Shown one piece after another: positions 29,201 through 44,200 of a DNA stretch of 64,000 nt. Source of the stretch: Tomocerus qinae. Lineage: Eukaryota; Arthropoda; Collembola; Entomobryomorpha; Tomoceridae. The first letter of the stretch is position 1; each line of letters starts with the position of its first letter. The position numbers and the translations under genes are program-made. The notes under the pieces were generated by a model. That model worked only from the letters and a program-made list of their open reading frames with translations. It was not told where the DNA came from and made no database searches. The stretch lies in contig CM034548.1 in the NCBI GenBank assembly GCA_020055645.1, positions 23,032,701 to 23,096,700 on the forward strand. Direction: 5' to 3'.

Positions 29201-32200
29201 AGATGACTAAGGATTAGAGAAGAGGTAGAAAGCCATTAAGCAGATTTGAAAGGCTGTACACCTGAACTCGGCAGACAGTCCTCCGCCAGCGTTGAATGTT
29301 GGAAATATTGGGAAAGTCGTTGTGTGAGTTAAGTGACTACGCGGCGGCAATGAGGCTAATTATGGGAAGAGCAACGACTCTCGGTTCAATGGAACTGGGG
29401 AAAGTTATCTATAGGTAGGTGGGAGAGTCCCTGTTTAGTTTATACTTAAATGAGAGAGTGTGAGAGAGAGGGACGCCCAAGACAAAGTGAGAAAATAGAA
29501 AATTTCTAATGTCTCATGAATAAATGAAGGAACATTGAGACGGTGAAACTTTTGGCAAAGGAGAGCGAAGGGCCCATAATCATCAGCATTTTTGGAAACG
29601 ATCTTTTTGTTCGACGTCGAGAAATCTGCTTCTTATCGATTTTAATTTAACTTCAAGTTTCGTGCATGTAAACGATAAGAGAGACTGCGTGTTAACAGAA
29701 CACAATGGTTCTCACAATATTTCGGAAGTAAAGGTGTCTCGTCTGACAGGTCATTTGGACGACGCTACTTTCTTTTCTTTGTCCGTCCAATGCTATCACT
29801 CCGTTTTATGTATGTTACATGTCTCAAACGCCCCAATCAACACGTCCATCTATACATTTGTTTCGTCTCATCCACTTTCTCCGACTTCCCCCGCAAATAA
29901 ATACCCGCTTCTTCCTCCCCACTAAACGCTATATGACAAACTACTAACTATTTATACATACCATTTCACTCCAACAAACTATTTATCTTTTCCTACACCA
30001 CTTTCTTTTTCTTTCACTAAATCATAATATATAGAACTCCCTGCATATACTATACAATATACATCTACATACTACTACAAACGATAGCTATCTCCTGAAA
30101 GAAATTATACACAATGCAATATTCATTTACAAAGCAATTACCCTTTCTCAACTTACTATTCCTACTGAATGCTCTTTTTCCGAACGTGTTACACTCTCCA
30201 CCATTCGAGGATATACAAAAACGTCCAATCATTATAACTATTAAGGAGTTATTCGGTTGTTCCAAGAAAATTACACCTATTCCCTACATTTACACTTTCA
30301 TGACTCTTCTCATTCAAAGTATTAACAGACAGACTCGGAGGAAAAAAAATAAATATCCCTTCACCAATTTAGGACATGGGAGAAAGGGATATTTCCATTC
30401 ACGATGTGTAGTCCTCTATACATAATGTACATTGAAATACGGCCATGTAAAGTAAAATGGGTTCTTTTCTAGGATCCATCCCTATAGAGTGCGTATTCCT
30501 TTCGGTTTAAGTAACAATAAGTAAGTAGATACTTAGTTTCAGTATATCTGCATTGAGTAAGGATTGGCATGTTTGCATGCGATTACATTACAACGTAGTG
30601 CAAGGAATAGAATGGCAGGATGGGGGGAAGAGATTTTGCCCACAGTTGAGCCTATTCATGCAAAAAGGCATAGAGTGGTGGTTGAATACCTTCCAATGCA
30701 CACAAGTAGTAAGAAGAGATAAGACGATTACATGTGTGGATAGTATTTCGGATATCTAAAGCTACATTGCATCGCACTATCACTACATTCACTACACTGG
30801 GTAATTTCAATACAATTCTTTACGTCCCAGCATTTCACAATTGCACTATTCTATGACTGATATGTTACAGATATCATACGATAGAGTCGTCGTGCATGGA
30901 AACTCTGAGTACACTCACCATGGAGCTGCTAAATTCCAAAAACATATCCCACACTCACACCACCACCAAAATAGATCACCATTCACTCCTACCAACAAAC
31001 TATCTATAGTTCATTATCACGCATCCAAACCAAACGCTAACTCAGCTCCATTATAAAGTATCTACTCAATACCCAACTTTCTCCACTACATATTTTGTTA
31101 CAAATAGTCCATTGTGTCCCTACATTTTCCAAGAAGGGGAGCATAAAATCAGATAATAAAAATAATAAGTACATATCGTATCGTTACTATAACCCGTCCC
31201 TCCCTCCCTCATTCTTGCTCCGATACTTTACAATTCGCACATTCACAGTAAACTGAGCTACACTAAGTATATTACATAATATGATGATATCACTCCATAA
31301 ACCCCAAAACTATTGTCATACATTTCGATGAGGTACAATGGAGTAGTGTTAAACCTATCGTTCATATTACACAAAGGCACAGACATGCAAGGTAAAGTGA
31401 CAAAAGGTACTACAAAGAAATTCATAAAAAACTTTGAAAACAAAAGTCCTGCCATAACTTTTTCTTTTACTTTAGAATTTCAAATTTTTTTTATGAATTG
31501 CATAGAATTTCAAAAAAATAATGACGCAATTTAAAATATTGAACAATATTGTCTGGTTTTATATCTGTATCGATACTATTTACTACTTTACTATAAGTAA
31601 GGTAGAATTTTTTATTTGGCTTCGTTGTCATTTTTTTTGTAAAAGTGTACCAGTTGCGATAATTCAGGGCGAAAGGAGATATTGCAGATTTTGGTTGGTA
31701 GGAGCAGGTATGTTTGAAGTGTGGATGTCGAGGGGAGAGTTGAATGACAGGATTGATAAATCCACATGCGAAACATAAGGCATCATTCATCCTCGGGTTT
31801 TTTGTTTTCAAAGTGTGGATGCAGTGTTTACAGAGATTTTGTTACATGGGATGAGCATTAGCCGTACCTCATGTCATCACATTAGGATTCAAGACACCAT
31901 CTATTTCCAATCAAAAATCACACTTTGGACGATTCGTATGTTGCTCACATTACAATGGTAGAGTCTGTTTTCGTTTGGTATGATGCGAATATTTTAAAAA
32001 GAGACTGTCTTTGAGGAAGCGAGAATAGTTAGGAAGCATTGTCTGGCGTCTGCATTTATTCTCCATTCATACAAGTACATAAGTGCACATAAGTATGCAT
32101 ACGTACGTTACGTGCATAACGTACACCAAACATAATTCAGCTCACTTTAAATCATGCAGTCTGCATTCTACATGTTTACATGTAACTGGCACTTCCCCGA

Positions 32201-35200
32201 AAAACTTTCTTCTTCCCCTTCTTCAATTCTTTATCAACCATTTCCTCTGTCATCTATTTGCTCCAGGATTGCATTTTTACTGTTACCATTCTCCGTACGG
32301 AGACGACGACTAGGTAGTCCAAGTAATTCCTCGCATACTATTTTCCTACATTACGACTGCATATAACTTGTCATTCATGCCCATCTCGCACAAATACTTT
32401 TCCTTGGAAACACACGTTAAAATGAACGCTCACTACTTTCTCCTACAGTTAAACACCCCTTAGCTTTCTATTTCTTTCTTTACAATGTTCCACACCAGTT
32501 AAAACAACTTAAATGGCTATAACAAAAGGAGCTATGGAAATGAAACCTTGTAGCTTTCGAGATGATTAATTCCTGCTCTAACAACAACCCTACGATAAAA
32601 TTTCGTAGTAAACATTTTCAATGTCATTCCATCCACTACTAAAGAGCTTTCTCCACATCTACTCTACGGATTTCGACAACCAACTCGAGTTATATCTTCC
32701 CTACATTTTACAACATAGTAACGCTGCTTTAAGCTCCAAATTAAATATTCAATATGAAAAATTATACTTTATGTCTGTATTATTATACTACTCGTACAAC
32801 AACTCAAGCACAGAATCACTACAACTACTTTACTTTCATATAATATTAGCTAGCTGTCTGTAAACTCACCATTTCCAGAAATATTAGCTCTTACTTTCCT
32901 ACCAACATAACAGACAAATGAAATGTTGAATTTTATAGCAACAATTTACAAGGTTACAGGAAATCCTCAGTCTAAATATACGAAGTCATAAAAATTATAA
33001 GCACACCAATGCTTTTATTCCTTCTTCAAAACAGATTTAGCTTCATAAAAATATATATCACATGGATCCTACAACGTATTGTTTACAGCTATTTAGGTAC
33101 ATCTATAGATGTATATACCTACCATTACATAAAAATCACCCTAATTGAATTATTTCAATTTTAAGGTCTATATTCAATCACACTGCGTGGAAATAAAATT
33201 GGTTAAACATTAAAATGGGCGTAGTAGATAAAGATAATACAAAAATATAGTATATTATGATGTATAGATAGATTCACAATGACAATGCATATATATTATA
33301 GTAGTATGACCAGTCAGCTACAAGTGACAATGTTCATTTAGGCCTGAGAAAGCTGATTAATTGTAAACCATTTTTTTGTAGGTGCCAAAGAGAACTGCAC
33401 AGTAAAAATCTAATCATCTCTGTGTTACTGGCTTTGGGGGCAATGCTGTCCAAAGAACATGGAATTACTGTTCTGGGAATTAATTTCGTCTGGGATGTTT
33501 TTCTTCATCGCCGTACCATTACTAAGTAAAACTTTGTTTCGTATCTCTTTAGAATGCTATGACACTGTACAAGAGACATTGTAACGAACAATAAAAAATA
33601 ATTATTTCTGGGTCTCAAACGCTTTAGCTACTTATGGAATAGGAAAATGAGTTCAAAGGCACTACGACTATTTAAACGGCTATTCGTCCTCGGATTAGGA
33701 GTAAGTTCTTTGGAGATTTATATTTATTATATCTACCTAGTCGCTCTTTATTTAGATATACTCGAGATTGTGTATCAGAACACAACGTGCACCTGACTTA
33801 ATCTGAAAACTTTTCCATTATTTTTCTTCAGGGCTTAGCTTTCTTAAGTTTCCGAGTTTTCATGCTACGCGGGTCTCTGCCACAGTTTTCAGATCAAGAC
33901 AATCCTGCATCCTTCAGCTCATGTACTCTAACAAGGTAAAGACGAACTGAAACAAAAGACTATTATTCAACTTTCCTTTGAATGCATAAACCTAGCTGGG
34001 TAACTATTGAATAAAATCTCTCTATCTATATACCTTTATACAAACCTTCCTCCCAATCTCACTCAATTCGTTTCATTCCAAAAAGTTTCAATTGCTACAA
34101 TGAATTACATTTATATTATTACCAAAGTCTTCTTTAGAATTATATCTTCTTTAATTGTCCTCCCTGAACTACGACTATATTCCCTATTGTTCGTATACAA
34201 ATAGCAATCCTGCACGATATCATACCCACCACCCGCTATTATTTACTGCCTCTGCACAAAACTATTCTAAAGTACTATGCATATACAATACTAACACCCA
34301 CGATTTTATCAGTATATAAGAAACAACAAGTATAATGTAGGTAATAATAATTCCAATAATGTTGCAATAGGCATTTACGTGTTGAATTGAATAAAATTTC
34401 AGAATACGGACGCTGGCGTATTTGCCTGCATTTAATTTCTGGCTACTCCTGGCTCCCATAAATTTGAACTACGATTGGCAAATGGGATCCATTCCACTCA
34501 TTTCGAGATGGACAGATTTTCGGAATGCATTTACTCTGCTCTTCTACTCGGCGCTGTTGTGGACGTGTGTCTATCCCTTTTGGAAGGTAAGACAATAGAA
34601 TAATCTCAGACGAGGTTGACTATATTGTAAATAAACTGCAGTGCATAGCCGAGGAGTGCGTAGCCATTCTTTAACCTCCTCCTAAGTAGTCACGTAAACG
34701 AAAGCCGAATTTCCTCAAGTCAACGATCTCATAAAGAAAAAGAGAGAAAGAAATGATGAGACCAAGGCCGAAGGAAAAACGTGACTTCACTGAACTCAAT
34801 CGCCAAGTAGACTTACTGTTTTTAGGAAAAAGTTTTAGCAGACATACATAGAAACAGAACAATGATCGATCGACTTATTGAACCCGAAAACAGGCTTTGT
34901 CTCAATTTTCCAGGGGAAGCCTCGAAGAGATGTGGTCCTCGGCTTGGCATTTCTCATCATCCCTTTCATTCCAGCCTCCAATCTCTTGTTTCGTGTCGGC
35001 TTCGTTGTTGCTGAGCGCATCCTGTACATTCCAAGGTAAATTGCTCTCTTATAGCTGATTTTTCATCTATCAACACAAAATCCACCGTCTGCTCTACATT
35101 AAACTACACTCAACTAAGCCCTAACTAAAGGTCGAAGGGATTACGGTCCCAATTTCCCACATTTTAATTCTATTCCATTCCATTTACAATTCTATTCAAC

Positions 35201-38200
35201 CTCTTCCTCCATATAATTATATATTACAGCCACTGTTAAAGAAAAACATGCCATATACCTATATTTAACAAAAGCTGCTAGAATCCTCCACTCAATAGAG
35301 CATAAAATTAGAGTTAGAGATTACATTTTAAGAAAATTGCAACGGAAATGAGTAAACTATGTTTTCCTATTTATTATAATAACCATCAAGATTTGCTTAG
35401 AGTGGAGTTCATTCGTTTAAACTTTGAAACGAAGTTAAATTACTTGTGATAGTATTCTGTTATGCAATATAAATATGGGCATTAGGTATTTGCTGAAGCA
35501 ATTTGCTTTCTCTTGGCTGACAAATCTTATTCTAAGCAATTATGCTGGGACTAAGGTAATCTAGAACCAAGTTTGCTCATCCATAAAAGGAGAAACTCGT
35601 GTGACGACAGAGGAAGTGGGGCTGGATATCCGAAATGTTTCAATGTTTCCTTGTCCCGCGACCATTACACTGTTACCTATTGTTCATCATTCGTGAACAC
35701 CAATAAGAAGGATCTATAGCCTCTGTGAATAATGTACAGAAACATAAATAGAAATATATGTCTCCTATACATAATTGCTACATTGTCTATAAAGGAAATT
35801 TATGATGCTTCACGTATGTTTAAATACGTACATAGAACTAGTTAACTGCTGCTTGGCTCACATTCACTTTTGCTTGGCTTTCTTGCAAGATAATTTGTCT
35901 TATATTTCAGATAAAGTCAAACGCGACATAATACTAACCTTGCAGCATACCTAAATATATGTTCATACAAATTTTAACCCAATGGGGATTGATCTGCTCC
36001 AAGATTATTATTATGTACCACTTAAGATCTGTATTAACAATAACGTACATTTTTTCTATTTTGTCTCGATTTTAGCCAGAAAATAGCCATAATTAGGATT
36101 TTGGTGAAAGTGGAATTTAGCATTCTAGTTCTAGTGGTAATCCCGAAAGTTTGAGCCAGTTTTTATTGAAATCTCTTAAGGTAAACCCCAATTATCATGA
36201 TAACGTAGAATTAGCTAGAATATCATGATTGACAATTACACATTGGGAGAAACGGATGAACCTCATAAAATATAAAGAGACTGTACCATAAATTTTGATT
36301 TCTTAAATCTATATAGGTTGAAGTGGATGCGATAAAGAGGTTGAAAAAATCTATGTAATCAAGATTTGGAGGGAGAGATGCTTTGGCTTTTTTTACATCC
36401 ATTTACCTAGCGGAATTCATAAAGAATGCATAGACATTGTGCAAATGGAAAAGTTCTACAATAATAATGAGTAATGGGCGAGAGCGTTTTAAGAAAAGTT
36501 AAATTCGAGAAATGAAGATAGGCAAGGGTATAGGAGGAGTAAGTAATATTATGCAATGCATGTACCTACTCAACTAATTTTATAAACAGCGTAACGAAAC
36601 GTAACGTAACCCAATTTTAATGCCTGGGACCACCAGCTGCGCATAAATGACACTGGAAATTATGCCTTATCTCTGCTTGTCTCCTTCGAAATATTTATTG
36701 TAATGCAGGATGAATGCAGACGAAAATTAGAGCAATTATAAAACTGTAAATAGCCATACAGGGCAGAAGATAAGGAACACTAATATCAGTTAGGGATACG
36801 CACAAGTGGAAATGGAATATTAAGCATAGTATTAAGTAATGATTTATTTCGTGGCGTTGTAGGCTTAATTGTTTGTAAAAAGTCTAATATATTACAATGC
36901 TCTTGTCAGTTTGGGATTCAGCCTTCTGGTTGGAACTGGAGTCGAAAGAATTATGGCACTACAAAAATCTTCTCTTAAAATCAACTTGACCAAAATCGTT
37001 TTAGTTTGCGTTCTCAGTACATTTGCCTACAAGACGTGGATAAGAAACCAAGATTGGCGGAGCAGGGAAACGCTTTTCACGTAATAACTCATCTTTATGC
37101 ATATTTACTAAATTAAGGTCTGCATGTTTTTTATCTGAATCTACACTTTTTTCATCCAAGCGAATCTTAATTTATTTGGTCATAAAATGCTACAATAATG
37201 CTAAAATATTTATTGCGCTCTGTAATTTAAAACATTACAAAAATAGTATTTTCAATGTTCATTTCTACTAATACAGGTGGTAGTATACTCCAATTTTGCA
37301 TGACGTAGTCTACGAAAAGGATTTTTGTGAAAAGCTGAGATTGTTTCTTATCCTTATCAGGGAATTTCGTGTATTTACAGGTCTGGGCTACGTCTGCTAC
37401 CTCACAATGCCAAAATGCACTACAATTATGCCAACTTACAAAAGGATTTGGGAAACACAGAGAAAGCTATTCATCATTACAAGAAGGCTCTAAGGTGAGT
37501 CTCGCTTAATCTGTTTGCTTATTTAATAAAAAAGCGTGGAGTAGCTTTTGTGTCCAAATGAACGGAACATTCCCGGGGACACATTTTGAATTATATAAGA
37601 AGTCTGGTATAAATAAGTGAAAGCATGAAGATAAATGTTGAAGGTAAAAGAGGCAACTGAGAGAGAGAGGGAAATGTCCGGGTATTAAGTAGATGCAGGC
37701 ACACGACAGTTATAGAATAGCTATTCTCTTGGCAATCAGAACTGGAGACAATTTTACATGAACATATTTCCAGCCTGCCCTCCTCTGCCACTTCCCCATG
37801 CATTGCCTAGTTCATAGTTCATAAGTGAATACATGAATCACCGATGATAACAATAACAATAGAGTCCCAATTGTGCAAACGGACCTCGGTGTCAACTATT
37901 CATACATGCACCACACACATACAGTATTAGAAAATTAAATCTCTAGCCCATGTTATTGAATTAAGCCTGGCAAGACTTTTAGGCAATTTTTCAATTAGAA
38001 TTTCAGAATATTATTTTGCTAGGTACGTGCTAATAATATTCTTTGGTAGAATTGACAAGTAGAATTCATATAGACACAAATTGTGTATTGTTACTATGAA
38101 GCTTAGTGAAGTAGAGAAAATAATAATATAATAGAATTGCAATTTTCTATTGAGAATAATGCAAATGTAGTAAAAATGCATGAAGAAAACTGAAGAACCC

Positions 38201-41200
38201 TCGAGTCGCGACTCTCATTTTTCAAGGAACCTCCCCAAGGAATGCAATGCCTCATTCTTTTTTTCGAATTGAGACTTGGTCTTGGTTGATAGTGGCACAA
38301 TTTGTTACATTGGGAACGGCGTTTGCCTAAATGGATTCAAAAGACGTAAAATATTCAAGGCGGAGGCAACTGCATTTCTCCTGCTTTCCCTTCAAACATA
38401 ATTTCGTTCATCTTGTCTTGTCTTCAAAGAACCCAGAGCAGCTCTATCCGTACACACGAAAACTCACATCAAAACGATTTTATTTTCCATACATGGCGTG
38501 GGAGACTTGTCTTCTTGCTTTCTACTCAATAACTCAATATCCGTGAGCTATATTGATGTACAGATACATTATTTCTACATTCTCGCCTCACTTTCTCCAC
38601 CCATTCACATTGTCATGCATGTACTTAGCGTCTGCTTGAGACATCTATAGCTACTACTATGTATAAGTAATCACAAATAATTTGGAGATACACACAGTCT
38701 ATTGAATACAATATTATAATATATGCATGCTATTTGAATTCCACAGAAACATAGTGGATGACAATAATATATGTATTTCCAAGAGATTCGTAAAGGTGAA
38801 ATTCTAGAACGAATGCATCTTTCTTGACAACAAAACGTGGGCTTAGGTAAGCAAAGTAAATTGAACACGCAAACCATTTGCGTCCTACTACATTGTTACA
38901 TTATGCACAGTTAGGGAGAGAATGTTCGCCTGTCTCCCAATAATGCTTACCTATGTCTACGCTTTTGTCTGCAAACGTTAGGTGATTGGGTTCAGAAGAC
39001 GGCTATGACTATCCTTCCTTTAAAACTGACAATAAAAGACCCAGTTTACCTAAATTTTCATACACACTCGCTAATGCTCTAGACATTCTGGACTGTTTAG
39101 CCCACATGAAATCGATGTCTTCTGTATGAAGAATGAACTGGTCGTGTATTATGGATGACTACCTACGGTGATTGATTTTGTCACCACACACACACACACC
39201 ATTACTGCACTCAGAACACACTGACACCGCATACGTTCGCATCCACGATACACCAAGACAAAAACTTTCCACGAACAATCAATAAGACTTGTCTATGTAT
39301 TTACTGTCAGATTATTGTCACGAACCATGATGCAATACAAACCTCCATCCATCCTTCTACTCCACAATTCCAAATTACCATTAGTAATAATGTCACAAAT
39401 CTTACAAAATGTGTCCTCATCCACCATCCCCCTTCCCTAAATAAAACTATCATTAATGATGCAACGCTTTTACCTCTATCTAAAACTATCTGCATGTCGA
39501 GACACATCATAAATTTCAAATTTTGCTACCAATCCCTGAACGTGTCTTAATATTACGTCAATTACAATACATCAAACATAGCATGCACGCATGCATCATG
39601 CGTGTTTTAAGCATAATGTACCCGAACTACTCAATGTTTGAAAAATTATACAAGTTTTAACGTCCTGAGCTTCATTATAGTCAAAATTACAAAGTCCAAG
39701 TAGAAAAAGTTAGAAACAATCTGGAAATTGCTTCTATAAAATAAAGTTATTTATTCTAAGAACGTATTCTTATTTTCGTAACGCTTTACCCCTAACCTAA
39801 TTCCTAAATATAAAGTTGTAAAACATGAGACATGCCAAATCCAAGTAACGAAAGCTTCACATTTCATAGAAATATTTTATGCTAGAAATATTGTGTTATA
39901 TAAGCACCCCGTTTTATGTTTCCATCCAAATGGAAGAATGGAGGAAGGATTTCGTTTTCACTGTCACAAAATTTCAGATTACATGTATACTTTTGATTAA
40001 CACATTCTAAACGACGAGATATACTATTTTCCTTCCACTTGTGTCGCTATGTCGAGACGCCAGCGAAAATTTGTAGAAAATGAGGTCATTTTAGTGTGGT
40101 ATGACATCAATTCATTGGCTACATTTAGCTGCAGCATTTTATCTCTTGTAATAAGTATGTTGAGATATCCAGTTATCACGAATCACGATGTTTAAAAATA
40201 ATTTTTATGTGATCCAGGGAGGTTTTTGTATTAAAAGTTCAAACACATATTTAACCATTAGTGAAAATGTTTGTAGACTGAATGAAACTGAAAAAAATTT
40301 GTGGAAGAGGCAGGAAAATAACAAAAAGACATTTTCAATGCAAAGAGCATGTTATTTATATTATTGCAATGAATTACATTTATTGGAGAACCACGTAGTC
40401 ATTAAGAGAGAACAAATAGTTTTGCTTGTGTTTGTGTAGAAAGGATTTATTTGGGTTATAATTATAAGGCTGAGGTAATGACTAGTGCGACCAATATATC
40501 TTGTAAATGCAAAAAGTGGACGAGAGGATGTTTCTATGGGGAGAATAGAAGAATCTAAATATAACTAATGGAGCAATGTAAGAAGGTCGGAATGTCTACT
40601 TCTTTTGAATGTATCATGAATGCCTATGAACGTTTAGTCGTTTCTGTTGTCATAAGAATGAAAGAGTTGAGAATGAGGAGGGGAAATATACATAAACTAT
40701 ACGAGATGAAAAGATGAAAAAATTGGAGAGGATATAATCTCTGGAGAATTTCCCTATATAGTGAGACAAGCAGAATAAAGCTTTCGTATCTAAAAAACAG
40801 ATTCAATATAAGGGAAACTGCTACAGCCAAACGATGACTTTTGGAGCAAAACAAAACGAATAGGGCTAGAGCTAGAGTATAGCTTGCCAGCTCTCTCACG
40901 GGAAGCATCAACAATAACATATGAGCTATTATCTCACAATCTTTGCTCTTCTCTACTCCTTTATGTCCTTTTAGATGTAGTCATCCTTGTCAACCCAATC
41001 GACAGATCACAATCCAACTCTTTACCATCCATGAGATGAGATTTCATTCACTTGCAAACACAGCCATCCAACTCAGAACATTTAACCCCAGAAAATTACT
41101 ACTTCTCAGAAAATTGTAAAGACTACATTTTCATTACTGTGGGTTACTCAAACAGTAGCAACGATCAATTTACCGTTTCCCATTGTTATAGTACCTCAAG

Positions 41201-44200
41201 GAAATAATTACAAATGATATGAAAGGATATTGGTAGTTTTTCAAAATATTAATAATAAATTCCATACAACTTTCTGCAAAATATTCGATAATTTGTAACC
41301 GGATTTATCTAGGATTATGGAGTAATCTTTCGGATGCTACACAGTCTTTGTAGTTTAGCATATTTCATACTAGTAAGTTTTTAAATACAAAATAACAGAC
41401 TTCGTACACCTTACGAGTTCAAATAAATGCCGGAGGGATATGATAGAGTTGCTATTAGTAATTAAGCCCTAATCTCTTGAATTCCTATCAGAAAATCTAT
41501 ACATTGAGTATTTACCCATTTCCATCTTTAATGTACTAATCTTGTCCTTAATTAGACTAGAGGTATTAAAATGAAGTTGAAAATTGTTATTGCATGTAGG
41601 AAAGATGCACTTAAGATACCATTACACATACTATACGAAAGTTTGGTAGTAAGTAAATGAAAATGAATCTCGAGGGAATGTTGTATTCTCTGAATTGGAG
41701 ATATTTTCATCAAAACCAAGTCAAGTTGTTAGCTGAAGAGGTAAGACGAAGGAATTCTCTTGAAATTATGGGCAGGTAGTACATAATGCGATCATTGAGT
41801 AGACAGAGAATATACATTGGTAATAGTAGTATAATTATACGTGCACTTTGAAAAATTACATGGTACAATATAATTACTCAGTTTTGGGAGATATTCAATG
41901 GTACTTCTGAAGAGATGAGCATTCTCGAGCGACTTATAAAGTTTGTGTATTTGTAAAAGAGGAAAGAGCATCTCTTTCATATGAATGAAAAAGACACAAG
42001 TGGCAGAGTAGCTTCTGCCTAGTTAAGGCAACGTCAACGCAGTCATTTTTGATTCCCAAATTGCCCAAGACATAGAAGTTCCGGTTTTGGTGGAAAGAGG
42101 ATAAAAGAGAAAGCTGTATTTTTTAGGAGGAAGACGAAGAGAAAGCATAAATAATGTGAGGAGTGATCCTCCCATTGCATTGCTTCCAAAAAAGCTGGAA
42201 CTACAATACAACGAATGAATGGCTAATGACTGCTTCAGTTGCAATTAGCGAAAGGAATTGTCTCGGAAGGGTTCTCCAGCTCCTTACACTGACGCTTTCA
42301 CTCTATAAACAACCTATAGCCTTATAAGCAGTTAGGCTGAAGAGACAAAAGCCAAACTGCACTCAAGGATAGAGGAAGGCACAACATTGGAACTGAGTTT
42401 CTTTCTCCTTCTCTCAACTGTCACTACGTAAAGACATTATAAAAGTCTCGAGGAGGAACTGAGCTAGAGAAAACGAGGAATCGAAGACATGACCCAAGTG
42501 CTTTCCAAAAGAAAGACAAAGAATGTAAAAAAGAAGTTGAGTGAAGAAAAGGCGATCCTAAAGGCTCTATATCATGTGACAGATAGGGAGGATATGTAGT
42601 CAACGTCGAGTTGGACACCAAAACATATAAATACGCAATAGTGACAGTACACCGGAGACATACACACTTTAGTCACTCCATACGACATCTGACATGAAAC
42701 TTGAATGTACTTTGGCTATGTGCATTCTGAGTGTTATCTACTGTCTCCTGTCACTTCTCCTATATACCACTCCCTACTTACTTACCTGTATGTACGTACA
42801 ACTATATCATTCCCACATCCACTGGATTTTTATCGTCAGGAGAAAAAGTCTTGATCGAAGCAGAGTCAGAATTAAATTAGTAGTAGACTATACAGCAACA
42901 GACGGACTTGCATGGAATAGGTCGACTTGGAATTCACACGGTGTTGACTTAGGTAAGACATTGGGCCTCGACTCTAGAGAATCCATGTATGTACATTGAA
43001 TATAGAAAAGCACAACACAATTCCAACAAATTCTTTGTTGCTTCAAGTCATTACGGAGGAAATCCGATGGCCATCTCCTTCTCTCTCTCTCTAATACTTA
43101 CTTACGTCCGTATTGTCCTCTCCGCTCTCTCTTCACCAAAACAATTCCTATTCCCCTGATGAGCACCATTGAATTAGATCTAGATAAGTACCCTATACCA
43201 TCTTATATCTACTCCAAGCACAACTTCAAACACTCTAACAACCTTTATCATTTTCCGATAATCGTTTCAACTTTACTTCATGGACTCAGACAACGACAAA
43301 ACGCACTTACATTATTTAACCATGCTTAATTCTCACAATAACGAACAGAGTTGACATTTAACTAGACACTACACGTCCCTACAATCTTAAAACAGATTCC
43401 AATACAAAATAAGTAATATCAAATCATTTTTCCCATTTCTCTTGTATTTTTCTTTCTTATATACAAAAAAATAGGAATAGAATTGTGTTCCCAAGTTTAT
43501 AGGTAGCTATTTATTTTGGCACTTTTTTCCTCAATTTGAGACAATCAGGAAAGACGAAGCTTCCAGTTCTAACCTTTTAAAATAATTAGGTATTTTCTGT
43601 GGAAAATTGTTGTAGGTACCCTTCCTTGTGTCATAATTTGAATAAATATAGAGACATGTAAACTGCGTGCTTAGCATGCATGCATGCAAACTAGGGATGT
43701 GGAAATAGTAGAAAAGAAACAGCTAAATATATTGATCAATGCTAGTGTATAGGGGAAAGGAATGTAAGACTGTATCAGAATTCTTTACTATGATATGTAA
43801 AACTATTTTCATACTCATCTGTACGTTTCTGCAGAGCATAAAGGGAATTTGATTGAATTTTCCATCAATTTATTCGTGAAAAGAGGAGTTCATTATAGCC
43901 AATAAAGCTTTTTACATGCATGAACATCTCGTTTACATCGGACAATATATTTTCTTTCATGGATTTTCAGAAGCTAAGGCTTAAGATATATAAAGTGTAC
44001 CTAACTAATTCTTGCAACAACGTCAGACTCCGGCTTTTCTTTATCAATGCTATACATTCATGGAAAATAAGAAAACAAAATGCCACTATGGAGTTGAATA
44101 GACACTCGTATAAAAAGATCTGTTAGCCGCCCGTTAGCGTAAATTGCATTATGTACCTATTTGAATAATTTGAATTTTCAGCGACGGATCTACGAATTGT

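Larger units (their letters stand above)
24310..33381 (+). other. TMTC1 intron (9.1 kb)
   Basis: The borders are gtaatg and tttgtag. It holds G-rich blocks near 24760-25200 and 28450-28980, C-rich blocks near 26380-26700, 29860-30070 and 32390-32700, and trinucleotide (TAC/GTA) runs. A palindromic tract lies at 32094-32124. No nested gene on either strand could be supported. Confidence 0.85.

Noticed and set aside
38788-38812. Possible 18S rRNA fragment (GGTGAAATTCT)
   Set aside because: Only an 11-base match to the conserved 18S segment. Flanking bases do not continue the rRNA sequence.
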